The notes below the pieces were generated by a model, which was not told where the DNA came from, searched no databases, and saw nothing but the letters and a program-made list of their open reading frames with translations. Both the position numbers and the translations under genes were made by a program. From Celerinatantimonas yamalensis (lineage in GTDB: Bacteria > Pseudomonadota > Gammaproteobacteria > Enterobacterales > Celerinatantimonadaceae): 64,000 nucleotides of DNA. The stretch is taken from the NCBI RefSeq assembly GCF_046054155.1, contig NZ_JBEQCT010000002.1, positions 372,001-436,000 on the forward strand, read 5' to 3'. Of this stretch, positions 43,481 through 52,673 are shown in pieces (the stretch's first letter is position 1; every line of letters starts with the position of its first letter).

Positions 43481-43942
43481 ATTTCGACCCTTTGAATATA
43501 TATTCAGTTATTATTATTTATTCATAATCAACTTAACCGAGGAAAATAAGGGTGTCCATTAAAAATTGAGCAAAATATAAACAGCGTCACAAAATTAGGA
43601 TCGACATTGTCTATTTTGTGTAAGAAGTCATTGCATCGAGGTTGAGATATTGAAGTTGGAATGGGAAATCTGAAAGTAGATAGACTCGCAGAAATAATGG
43701 GAGCAGCTTCCGTCAAGACTAGCAAAAGAGGCACAGCGGCCCTGACAAATTCCAAGCAGAAACGCTCAAATTAGGCACTGTATGAGTAAACTGGAAGTGA
43801 TTGAACCCTTGAATATCTAAGAAATAGACAATGTCAATCCAGAACTGAAATATGACATTGTCTCCTGATGAGCACTTCGATAGGCCTTAGCTAAACTAAG
43901 GTAGTAGGATACTAAGTGCCTAATCGCCTCAGCGTATTCGTT
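43481..43942. other. intergenic region upstream of the sugar transporter
   Basis: It contains the transporter operon's promoter and operator (43493-43506). The remaining 430 bases have no convincing gene; a 75-codon minus-strand frame at 43528-43755 has no motif. Confidence 0.5.
43493..43506. promoter_or_regulatory. operator candidate before the sugar ABC transporter
   Basis: TGAATATATATTCA, the same perfect 14-base palindrome as at 39235-39248. It sits 12 bases upstream of the binding-protein ATG (minus strand), where a repressor would block initiation. Confidence 0.7.
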
Positions 43943-45703
43943 TTAGTTCTGTTTGAGTTGCTGGCTTGAAGGCGACACCGGCTTTATCCCTGTTAACCAC
44001 AATACTGCACCGTGCTTTTTATCATAACGGGGATGTCCAACTAGCAATAACTGATATGGGGTTTTGGCCGATAATCCAATATATGTCATTGGATTCTTTT
44101 TAACATTATCGATGTCAACCAGAAGGTAGTCATATTGACTGTCTTTACCATCGATGATCTGCTGTACACGGGCTTTTGCAACCATAGGAACAGCCCAATC
44201 ATCATAAATATAAAATATCGATGACATGGTTTCGCTAAAATCGACGCCCGCAATGCGAGCTCTCTTATCTTGTGGGATCTGACTGACAAAAGCATTCAGA
44301 TCAGGTTTCATGTTTTTAGCCACATCAATCCCCACAAAAATATGATGAAAAACAGCAATAAAAAACAGTGATGTCATTAACGCTAATTTTGTCCAACTCG
44401 GCCATTTTGTCACTTCGATTTTTATGATCAAAACAATGGCTAGCACACACCAAAGTGCGCTCATCTGCCAGGTTGAGAGCCATGTCATCAATGCTTTTGG
44501 AATTTTTCCACTAGGTAAAAAACCAGCCCATAATGGCGTTACAGCAAATATTGCTAATAACACAATCATGATCCCTAACCAAAACCGTCGATACCAGAGC
44601 GACCAACGACCTTTCACCGTTAAAATCGCATCCGCTGCCATAAGAGCAAACAAAGGCGTCAATGGTGCAAGATACATTGTACGTTTTGTTACCGAGTAAG
44701 AGAGAATAAAAACGGCCAAACAAAACCAACAAAGAAAGAAACCATCTGACCAGCTTGATGGATGCCGACTCACAACTCTTTTAACCATTGAGACTAAGCC
44801 GACGAAGAAAAAAGCAGTCCACGGTAAGGTATATTCAATCATTCCGCTGACATAATAAAATGGTTTACCGTGATTATTATGTCCTAATGTTTTGGGTGCA
44901 GTGCCTGTCAAACGACCGACTTGATTATCCCAAAACCAAGAGTGCCAAAGTTCGGGAGATGCTTGCTTATAGAAGGGATAGACCCAAGCCGCAATCACTA
45001 AACACATGATGGCTAACCCAATGATGTGAAACAACAACACATTGACCCATGATGAAGAGGCTCTCACGGTATCATGGCGTCTTAAATAGAGATAACGAGC
45101 AAAGAGTGCAATCCAAGCGGGTCCAACACAGATGGCAATGGCAACAGGGCCTTTACTTAAAAATGCCATCCCAGTTAATGCGCCTGCTAATAGCAAATAA
45201 CGAAGTTGAAAACGTAAGTATGCTTCTGCAAAAGCCCAAATTGCAGCGACTGATGTGAATATCATAATGGCATCCACTCGTGCCCAATGAAAATTCAGCA
45301 AAAAACCTTCAAACGTTGCTAAGATACTCACACTGATCCATGCGAACTCTTTCCCCTTCAGTAACCAAGCAAGGCGAGAAAAAACAATCAATGATGCCAA
45401 ACAAAGTATTCCTAACCCTAACCGTGAAGCCATCAGTGCATTCAAACCAGTAAGATGCATCAATGAAACAACATAAATAAAAAATAGAGGTGGCTTTTCA
45501 ACAAATGGAATACCTGCAAATTGCGGTATGATGAAATTTCCAGAAAGATACATATTTTTAATAACTGCAACAACTCGTGGCTCATCAGGTGTCCATATTG
45601 TGTGATTGAATAATCCACTAAATATGACAGCTGCAATCGCGAGTAGTAAAAAAGACTTCCAAGAGGCTCTGTTACCTGAGTCTATGAAGATGGTATGACG
45701 CAC
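43943..45703 (-). CDS. ArnT-like PMT-family glycosyltransferase
   Basis: A 586-residue inner-membrane GT-C enzyme. The N-terminal loop reads HTIWTPDEPRVVAVIKNMYLSGNFIIPQFAGIPFVEKPPLFF; the DEPR aspartate-glutamate pair and EKPPL are the catalytic and donor-binding features of ArnT. About 11-12 spans and a periplasmic C-terminal domain follow. ArnT adds L-Ara4N to lipid A, but no other arn genes are here, so another lipid-linked sugar is possible. It is monocistronic. Confidence 0.87.
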   Translation of the reverse strand: MRHTIFIDSGNRASWKSFLLLAIAAVIFSGLFNHTIWTPDEPRVVAVIKNMYLSGNFIIPQFAGIPFVEKPPLFFIYVVSLMHLTGLNALMASRLGLGILCLASLIVFSRLAWLLKGKEFAWISVSILATFEGFLLNFHWARVDAIMIFTSVAAIWAFAEAYLRFQLRYLLLAGALTGMAFLSKGPVAIAICVGPAWIALFARYLYLRRHDTVRASSSWVNVLLFHIIGLAIMCLVIAAWVYPFYKQASPELWHSWFWDNQVGRLTGTAPKTLGHNNHGKPFYYVSGMIEYTLPWTAFFFVGLVSMVKRVVSRHPSSWSDGFFLCWFCLAVFILSYSVTKRTMYLAPLTPLFALMAADAILTVKGRWSLWYRRFWLGIMIVLLAIFAVTPLWAGFLPSGKIPKALMTWLSTWQMSALWCVLAIVLIIKIEVTKWPSWTKLALMTSLFFIAVFHHIFVGIDVAKNMKPDLNAFVSQIPQDKRARIAGVDFSETMSSIFYIYDDWAVPMVAKARVQQIIDGKDSQYDYLLVDIDNVKKNPMTYIGLSAKTPYQLLLVGHPRYDKKHGAVLWLTGIKPVSPSSQQLKQN

Positions 45704-46683
45704 TTTTATCTCCCAAAATTGGTATATACAGTTTTCAATAATGGCTTACCATCGTAAGCATCTGGCAACTTCTATCGCTTTAAAACCTAAGCATTATCTA
45801 TTGAATTTACGCGACAGCGATACGACTGCATGGTTCAGCAAGCACGTCAATACCATGCTTATGCCCACAAAAACTACATTTATTCAGCACATCACTTAAA
45901 TCATCAACATCCATTTGTAATATTTAAGGATTCCCCATTTAAAATAGCAAGTTATATCATCGACACTGCATCTTCAGGGTCATGATATGTTGTCATTTAC
46001 ATGTCAATTTGCTCTGATACCTAAAAGTCCTACGCGTTATTGTTACTATAGAAAAGACTTAACAATGACTTTAGCTCATTTATATCCAGAAGCAATAGCC
46101 ATTTATTATGATACTTTCGTATTTGAGATTTTCCTGTTACCCCTTGAAAAACAAGGGCTATTATCTCAACTTTTTGTATCAAATAAATACAGCTTTATCG
46201 ATTGATCTACACCAACCATTTCAGACTCTGAGTTGAGTGCGTAAAATCACAAGTAAAGAAAATCTATGACCACAAAGAAAACAACTAGAATCAAATAAAC
46301 TTCTGAATTCAGTACTCAAGCGATACAATTGGCCTTAAAAAAGCTGCAAAACAACTGATGTTTGGTGATCTCAGCTCTTTGCATAAAAAAGAGCTGAGGC
46401 TGGAATAAGAATCTAAGCCATAGGGCGAGAACAAACTGAAGGAATGGCCAACATAGTTACTTGATCGGGTATGTAACGCAATGATTCGCTGAGTATTTTA
46501 ATCAGTGCAGAGGCAATAGAAACCTGCTCTGGGAGCTTGCCATAAATATGTGAATCCGTTCTTTAGGATGCCTTAAATCCACAAAAAAAATGAAAAAAGG
46601 CGAAAGACTAATTGTCAAACCCAAGAATTCTTGGGCTATATTATGATTCCAAGTATATGTTTACCCTGCACTATGATGGGTAT
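45704..46683. other. gene-poor scarred region
   Basis: About 980 bases with several suggestive fragments. A 35-codon minus-strand frame (45807-45914) encodes a CSFCGHKHG cysteine-rich peptide. At 46246-46310 a plus-strand sequence reading MTTKKTTRIK, stop, TSEFSTQAIQLALKKAAKQL looks like a degraded IS3-type OrfA. A minus-strand C-terminal remnant (about 46428-46570; GKLPEQVSIASALIK then SESLRYIPDQVTMLAIPSV) belongs to an unidentified gene. Two hairpins occur: CTCAGCTCTTT/AAAGAGCTGAG near 46371-46402 and the palindrome CCCAAGAATTCTTGGG at 46620-46635. Confidence 0.5.
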
Positions 46684-47679
46684 TCATTCAACGTGTTTTA
46701 TTTGAGTATATGAATGGGACATATAAAATACACGAGTAGCCATGACAACACCGACAATCAGTAGGACTATACCACCTATATCAATAAAGCTTGGCAAACG
46801 CGATTGCGTGATGAGGCCAAAACAAATACCAAAGATAGTTTCGAAAACGACTAGCTGTGCAGACAAAGCAACCGGAAGGCGGCGCGATGCGATAGTCCAA
46901 GCCCAAACACCACCAACCGAGGACAAAAACGCCAAGGATACACCCCATAACCACAGTGAATGGGCTGACGACCAAGATAACCCGAGTGTCGGAATTTCAA
47001 ATAAACCCATAGAGGAGCCTATCGGGAAAAAGAGCACTATTTCAACCGCACTAGCAACAAGTAGCATTGCACTCCACACTGAAGAATCCATTGTGGGACG
47101 ATTTTCTAACGCATTTTGATTGAATAAACCAAAGCATGTCCAGAGAATAACCGCTCCCATTGCACACAGCATCCCCATATATGGCGGTAATAACTGATAA
47201 CCGCGATGCATCGTATAATCATAGCCATTCAACACAATTAGCCCTGTGGCAATGAAAAACAGTGGGATGAAAAAGGAACGCCAAGCAACTGAGCCTTGAT
47301 ATAGATTTCCACTAATCGATAAAACCACAGGTACAAGACTCAAAATGGCAGGCGCAATCACGGGGCCAGCAAGCATTGCCGAACTAGATACTAACAGAAA
47401 GAAACCGACATACCCGGTCAAGGACAACCAAGCGATCACGGCCATATCTTTTATACCCATCCTATAAATTCTATCTCGCCGCAGCACAAGAACGATGGCG
47501 CCAACACATCCTGAAATAACAAACCGAAACAGCGCAAAATCAAAGATACTATATCGTCCAATTACAAAAGGAATAATAAAATTAAGCGACCATACTCCCG
47601 TTGCAAACAAGGCAGCAGAAATCCCTATTGCGTAATTTGCCATTTTATTTTGATAGAGCATTTTTCTATCATTATTCAT
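46684..47679 (-). CDS. EamA/DMT-family transporter
   Basis: A 331-residue protein with ten predicted spans in two repeated EamA halves. GVWSLNFIIPFVIGRYSIFDFALFRFVISGCVGAIVL is the first EamA block and PVALSAQLVVFETIFGICFGLI the last helices of the second. DMT exporters of this kind handle amino acids or metabolites; the substrate cannot be read. It diverges from a LysR-type gene about 500 bases away, which may regulate it. Confidence 0.88.
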   Translation of the reverse strand: MNNDRKMLYQNKMANYAIGISAALFATGVWSLNFIIPFVIGRYSIFDFALFRFVISGCVGAIVLVLRRDRIYRMGIKDMAVIAWLSLTGYVGFFLLVSSSAMLAGPVIAPAILSLVPVVLSISGNLYQGSVAWRSFFIPLFFIATGLIVLNGYDYTMHRGYQLLPPYMGMLCAMGAVILWTCFGLFNQNALENRPTMDSSVWSAMLLVASAVEIVLFFPIGSSMGLFEIPTLGLSWSSAHSLWLWGVSLAFLSSVGGVWAWTIASRRLPVALSAQLVVFETIFGICFGLITQSRLPSFIDIGGIVLLIVGVVMATRVFYMSHSYTQIKHVE

Positions 47680-48184
47680 AACAATTCTCTTTTGATTTTT
47701 AATTACAATACGAAAAATTCACTTTGACTTATTTAATAAAATTTATGAATTTTATATCATCGACCTAACTAACTATTCCAAATATAGAACACTGGACTCA
47801 TGCCCATTGCTATAGAGAGATTGAGGGCATATGTGGCTTAGCCTTATTGTGTGACGTTATTGCCTCCCAATAACGAGGAAGCTTTTCAGTATAAGGCTCC
47901 TAGCAAGATATGGAGCGATTAAGAATAGTGACTTAGATTTACACTTAATCCACATAGTTTTTCATCGAAAAAACCAGATTTCATCATTTATTTTGAATAA
48001 AAACACTACACTTCATATATATTTAAAATTAACTTATTTCATCACAAATTAAATAGATCAACTTCATTTAGCACCTGTTTTTCTATACTTGAACGGTATC
48101 GTTACGATTTATTTGACATCATCTATCTATGACGAAATAATTACAAACGATAATAATTCACTAAGTGATGAAGTAAATTCACAA
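47680..48184. other. divergent intergenic region (DMT / LysR)
   Basis: About 500 AT-rich bases without a gene. The long open frame running into the LysR gene from 48089 (TTG start) encodes no conserved sequence before M33 and is probably leader. A LysR box (T-N11-A) could not be fixed by eye. Confidence 0.45.
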
Positions 48185-49111
48185 ATGAGTATAAAAGATT
48201 CAAAACGCAGACTTCCCCCGTTAACGGGATTAATCGCAGCAGATGCCGTCGCGAGACAAACTAGTTTTACAGCAGCTGCAGATGAACTCAATCTCACACC
48301 TTCAGCGGTGAGTCATCGCATACGGGCTCTCGAAGACTGGTTAGGTTTTGCTCTTTTCATTCGAAATACTCGCACAGTTACCCTTACAACGCTCGGTCAC
48401 CACTATCTACAGGATATCGCTAAACTTTTATCTGGCCTTGAAACAGTCACAACCCACGCGCTTGCGCAGATAGAGAAACACCAAGTGATTCGACTCCAAA
48501 CAACTGATTCGTTTGCTAACCGATGGCTCGTCGAACGACTCCCGCGATTTATAGATGCTCATCCATATATTTCTGTGCAGATTATGACGCGTGAATATAC
48601 CGAAGGATTCCGTACCACAAATGCAGATATCGCTATTTTATATGGCCGTGGTAACTGGGAAGGATGTATAGCGACGAAGGTTCTTGAAGAAACTATCTTT
48701 CCTGTGTTAAGTGCCAAAATGGCAAGCGAGTGGACACATTCGGAGCATCTATTTCAGTCTTATCCGCTCATTCATGATGACAATCTGGGAACAACATGGT
48801 CTGACTGGTGGTTAGCCGCTGAGGTTGAACCCGGTTACTCACATGCGCATCAATCCAAAGCAGGACTTCACTATAATCATTCACACCTTGCACTAAAAGC
48901 TGCTGAGCGAGGCGATGGCATCGCCTTAGCTAGCCAGCCATTGGTATCAGATGCTTTAACCAAGGGGGATCTTGTTGCGCCGTTCGCTTTCAAATTACAC
49001 ACTGGATATAGCTATTATTTACTACATCGCCATATCCCTCAAATGGCGTGTCGTATGTTTATTGATTGGATTTTAAGAGAAGTAGCATTATCCCAATCAT
49101 TTGTGAAATAA
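48185..49111 (+). CDS. LysR-family transcriptional regulator (GcvA-like)
   Basis: A 308-residue regulator from MSIKDSKRRLPPLTGLIAADAVARQTSFTAAADELNLTPSAVSHRIRALEDWLGFALFIR, the GcvA-type LysR winged helix. The effector domain follows (TTDSFANRWLVERLPRFIDAHPYISVQI). I choose the ATG at 48185 because GcvA/LysR homologues begin there. It is convergent with the diguanylate cyclase gene and divergent from the EamA exporter. Confidence 0.9.
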   Translation: MSIKDSKRRLPPLTGLIAADAVARQTSFTAAADELNLTPSAVSHRIRALEDWLGFALFIRNTRTVTLTTLGHHYLQDIAKLLSGLETVTTHALAQIEKHQVIRLQTTDSFANRWLVERLPRFIDAHPYISVQIMTREYTEGFRTTNADIAILYGRGNWEGCIATKVLEETIFPVLSAKMASEWTHSEHLFQSYPLIHDDNLGTTWSDWWLAAEVEPGYSHAHQSKAGLHYNHSHLALKAAERGDGIALASQPLVSDALTKGDLVAPFAFKLHTGYSYYLLHRHIPQMACRMFIDWILREVALSQSFVK

Positions 49112-49143
49112 CCCGTCTGCACCCAGCTTGCTTGACACAACAA

Positions 49144-50160
49144 TCACATTCGCACTAAATGAAAATTATTTTTGCCATGGTGTTTCACTTGATACATAGC
49201 GTGATCGGCTTTTTCATAGGCCATGTCAAAATTAGCATCACCAAGAACAAACTGACAGATGCCGATACTTAAGCCAATTGTAACTTCACCATTTTCTAAG
49301 CGAATAGGCAGCTGTACGCGGGATAATAAACATTCTACCGAGCGGATTAAATCGGCTTGGCACACATCAATGCACAGAAACATAAATTCATCCCCCCCTA
49401 GACGCGCAATCTTAGCCTTGGGCGGAGCATCACTTTGCAACCAGTTGGCCACCTCCAATAACACGCTATCCCCCGCTTTATGTCCTAAACGATCATTAAC
49501 ACATTTGAAATTATCGAGATCAATAAAAACCAGTGCACCGTCGTGATTTTTCATTTGCGTGGCTAAGTTAGCAAAGATTTGCTTAAACGCGTTACGATTA
49601 AGCAAATTGGTAAGCGGATCAGAATGAGCACGTTTCGCAAGCTCTAATTCATAACGCTTCTCTTGAGTGATATCAATGTGTGTGCCCATCATTCGCAGTG
49701 GACATCCTTGGTCGTCATATTCAACAATGCGTCCACGATCAGAGACCCAGCTATGACTCCCATTTTTGTGCAGCATGCGGTGAACAACTTGGTAAGACTC
49801 ACTTTGACCATTTAAATGAGCCTGAAGATTCGCAACTACATCGAGATAATCATCTGGATGTAGTTTACTTTTCCAAATATCGACCGTCGCGTCTAACTCA
49901 GAGGCGCTAAAGCCGAGCATTTTGCCCCATTCCATATTGAAAATAGTGAGTTTACCCGTTGGTATATGTTGCTCCCACAAGCAAATCCCGGTGCCATCGA
50001 GCGCCGCTTTGAGTTTTTCTTCTAAACGTGATTTTTCACGCTTTAAGCGTTCATTTTCATCCGCTAGTCGATCGTTTTCCCGCTCTAAAGTGATAAGTCG
50101 CTGCAGGTCTGAGTCCACTATCATCGACTTCTTTGGAATATCTTGAAGTTTTTTTTTCAT
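49144..50160 (-). CDS. diguanylate cyclase with PAS domain
   Basis: About 338 residues from MKKKLQDIPKKS (50160). A short charged coiled coil (ERENDRLADENERLKREKSRLEEKLK) precedes a PAS/PAC unit (DGTGICLWEQHIPTGKLTIFNMEWGKMLGFSASEL ... GTHIDITQEKRYE), then a GGDEF domain: DPLTNLLNRNAFKQIF, FIDLDNFKCVNDRLGHKAGDSVLLEVA and the active site RLGGDEF. The RxxD inhibitory site normally five residues before GGDEF is absent, so c-di-GMP product inhibition may be lost. It has no membrane span, so it is a cytoplasmic sensor. An upstream start at 50232 would add an unconserved hydrophobic stretch. Confidence 0.92.
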   Translation of the reverse strand: MKKKLQDIPKKSMIVDSDLQRLITLERENDRLADENERLKREKSRLEEKLKAALDGTGICLWEQHIPTGKLTIFNMEWGKMLGFSASELDATVDIWKSKLHPDDYLDVVANLQAHLNGQSESYQVVHRMLHKNGSHSWVSDRGRIVEYDDQGCPLRMMGTHIDITQEKRYELELAKRAHSDPLTNLLNRNAFKQIFANLATQMKNHDGALVFIDLDNFKCVNDRLGHKAGDSVLLEVANWLQSDAPPKAKIARLGGDEFMFLCIDVCQADLIRSVECLLSRVQLPIRLENGEVTIGLSIGICQFVLGDANFDMAYEKADHAMYQVKHHGKNNFHLVRM

Positions 50161-50698
50161 CGAAAATAAACTATTTTCCTTGTTCCAAAAAATTTCCCAA
50201 GAGATCGTCGGAATAAGAAAAACTACCCCCATATATCACTTTGCGAATTTGCGATTGAAGCACAAGCACAAGAAAGTGCAGTTCAACATTCAAATCCGTC
50301 ATGTTGATCGCAAGTTTTAGCTGTTTAGGTAAGTCGAAGAAGACTTAAACCACAACATTTTACTGATTGAATATCTTCCTATTTTTACTCAGTAAAAAAC
50401 AATAGCTATGATCCTAAACAGTACCGTTTCCCCATCTACTTGACAATCATTTATAAGTACTAAGTTTTTTACTAAATAGTATATTTTAGATTTGTTGACA
50501 CATGAATAATCTAACGCACTAGCACGCAGTGCTGCCTTATCCCATGACAAAAAAACCAAGAAATAGATGATTTATTGAAAATAAAGTTCAAAATATCAAT
50601 TAATATGCGCTATATCGCACTTCAAAAATGAATGTTTTTACCAATTAGATAAAAATGCATATGTTATATACCTCCTTGGCTATGAAGAGACGTCAAAT
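50161..50698. other. intergenic region before the mannosylglycerate-type PTS
   Basis: About 540 AT-rich bases between divergent genes, presumably holding the promoters of both. I found no clear palindromic operator. The IIBC gene starts after GAGACGTCAAAT. Confidence 0.45.
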
Positions 50699-52189
50699 AT
50701 GAAGATTGTCGCTATTACTTCCTGCGCTGCTGGTATATCTCATACCTTTATGGCAGAAGAGGCTCTATTGGCGGCGGGCAAAGCCAGCCAACATAATATT
50801 CGAGTTGAAACACAAGGTAATATTGGTGTGCAAACTCCGTTAACAGCTGATGAAATAGCTCAAGCAGAGCTGGTTATTATCGCCACCGATGTGTATGTCG
50901 ATACGCACCGCTTCGTCGGTAAACGGATCTACCAAGTCAGTACCAATGCAGTCATCAGCAACGCCGCAAACGTGATTGAGCAAGCAACGGTGAATGCGCA
51001 GTTACTGCCCGATGAAATAGTGCAAGGCAAAGGGACGACGGTCGGCTCAGTCACATTAGGTACAGCGAGTCATAATAGCTTCTTTCGACACACCATGAAC
51101 GGCGTGGGGTATATGATCCCCATGGCCACATGTGGTTTACTGTTGGCATTGGCAAATATTTTTGCATTTCACAGCGATGCCCAAGGCCACTTAGTGAAAT
51201 GGGGCTTTGATAATAGCACTGCTATGGGTTATTTCATGTCGCATCTATTCCAGGTAGGCAAGGTCGGCTTTACTTTAATGATCCCGCTATTTGCTGGATT
51301 TGTCGCCTGCTCTATCGCCGATCGCCCCGCTATTGCGCCAGCGATGATCGGAGCTTATTTAGCCAATGATCCGAGCTTTTTAGGCACTAAAACTGGGGGT
51401 AGTTTTTTAGCCGCACTTTTGATCGCCTTTATTGTTGGTTACTTTGTATTGTATTTAAAAAAATTACCATGGCCTAAGTTTATTCAGCCATCACTGCCTA
51501 TCTTAATTATTCCCGTCATCTCGACGTTCTTTATTTTTATTTTTGTCTTATATGGCATCGGCAAACCAATTTCGCTGGCAATGGATGCAATGTATCACGG
51601 CTTAAATGTCTTAGTCACTCAGCACAAAGGTTCTAGCTTCTTAATTGGCGCGGTGATTGGCGGCATGATTGGCTTTGACTTTGGCGGGCCGATTAACAAA
51701 ACAGCTTATCTATTTAGCACCGCGATTTATATCGATACCCTAGGCCAATATGGTGTTCAAGGTGCAAATTTACTCCCATTTACCGCTGTGCAAGCCGCTA
51801 TTTCAATTGCACCATTAGGGGTATTTGTTGCTTCACGCTTATTTAAACATAAATTTACCACTGATGAACATAATGCCGCCAACGCCGCTTGTGCAATGGG
51901 CTTGGTTGGTGTTTCTGAAGGAGCGATTCCTTTTGCTGCGGCAAATCCACTGCAACTTATCGTTGCCAGTGTCTGCGGCTCAGCCTTAGCCGGTGGCTTA
52001 GTTGGCCTATGGGGGATTAAAAACTTTGGGGGGCTCGGCTCGCCGCTTGGTACCATTATTGGTTATGTCCAACAGCCTTGGCCAATTATCTCATGGCTAT
52101 TATGTACAGGTGCGGGAATTCTCGTCACAGCCCTCATTATCGGTTTATGGCGTCAACAACCTGTCACAACGGAGGCACCTCATGTTTAA
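50699..52189 (+). CDS. PTS fructose-family IIBC permease (MngA-like, mannosylglycerate)
   Basis: 496 residues. The N-terminal IIB domain opens MKIVAITSCAAGISHTFMAEE, with the phosphocysteine at residue 9. The IIC domain follows from about residue 125 (FFRHTMNGVGYMIPMATCGLLLALA) with ten spans and the conserved GGMIGFDFGGPINKTAYLF and GLVGVSEGAIPFAAANP sugar-site segments. E. coli MngA is a single IIABC chain; here IIA is a separate gene overlapping the IIBC 3' end by 8 bases. The adjoining GH38 enzyme points to 2-O-alpha-mannosyl-D-glycerate, though related alpha-mannosides are possible. Confidence 0.88.
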   Translation: MKIVAITSCAAGISHTFMAEEALLAAGKASQHNIRVETQGNIGVQTPLTADEIAQAELVIIATDVYVDTHRFVGKRIYQVSTNAVISNAANVIEQATVNAQLLPDEIVQGKGTTVGSVTLGTASHNSFFRHTMNGVGYMIPMATCGLLLALANIFAFHSDAQGHLVKWGFDNSTAMGYFMSHLFQVGKVGFTLMIPLFAGFVACSIADRPAIAPAMIGAYLANDPSFLGTKTGGSFLAALLIAFIVGYFVLYLKKLPWPKFIQPSLPILIIPVISTFFIFIFVLYGIGKPISLAMDAMYHGLNVLVTQHKGSSFLIGAVIGGMIGFDFGGPINKTAYLFSTAIYIDTLGQYGVQGANLLPFTAVQAAISIAPLGVFVASRLFKHKFTTDEHNAANAACAMGLVGVSEGAIPFAAANPLQLIVASVCGSALAGGLVGLWGIKNFGGLGSPLGTIIGYVQQPWPIISWLLCTGAGILVTALIIGLWRQQPVTTEAPHV

Positions 52190-52673
52190 TCGTTTATTTA
52201 AAAGTACACCTCATCTGTCACGACCTTTATTTGACATATCACATATCATTTATGACAACGATTCAACAGATAAACGCCAAGCGCTAGCGTTTATTGCCCG
52301 CAACGTTATGCAGGCCGGTTATGTACGCTCCGATACCGTATTTTTAAACGATCTGCTCGCTCGCGAGGCACAATCTTCAACCGGTTTTAAAGATGCCATT
52401 GCGACCCCCCACGCAAAAAGTAAACAGGTCCTGCATGCGGGGATTTGGGTCTGCCAATTCAGTCATCATATCGCGTGGGAAACGATGGATGAAAAACCCG
52501 TAAAAGTCGCAGTTGCGCTGCTTATTCCAGCCACGAATGACCAAGCCGCCATGTTGCCGTTAATCTCGATTTCACGGGCTAATATGCGCGATGACTTTCG
52601 CCGCATTCTCACCAGTGAGCAACCTAATGAGATTGACCAAGCGATTCTGCGTGCCATTGAGGGAACACGATGA
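52182..52673 (+). CDS. PTS fructose-type IIA component
   Basis: A 163-residue cytoplasmic IIA of the mannitol/fructose class. The phosphohistidine lies in FKDAIATPHAKSKQVLHAG. The ATG at 52182 is 6 bases after GGAGG; the longer frame from 52002 is out-of-frame IIC sequence. Its stop overlaps the alpha-mannosidase start (ATGA). It completes the phosphoryl chain for the IIBC permease. Confidence 0.9.
   Translation: MFNRLFKSTPHLSRPLFDISHIIYDNDSTDKRQALAFIARNVMQAGYVRSDTVFLNDLLAREAQSSTGFKDAIATPHAKSKQVLHAGIWVCQFSHHIAWETMDEKPVKVAVALLIPATNDQAAMLPLISISRANMRDDFRRILTSEQPNEIDQAILRAIEGTR

Noticed and set aside
46620..46635. CCCAAGAATTCTTGGG as an operator
   Set aside because: A perfect palindrome, but in a remnant-rich region about 60 bases after the EamA stop with no gene to control; listed only as part of the region.
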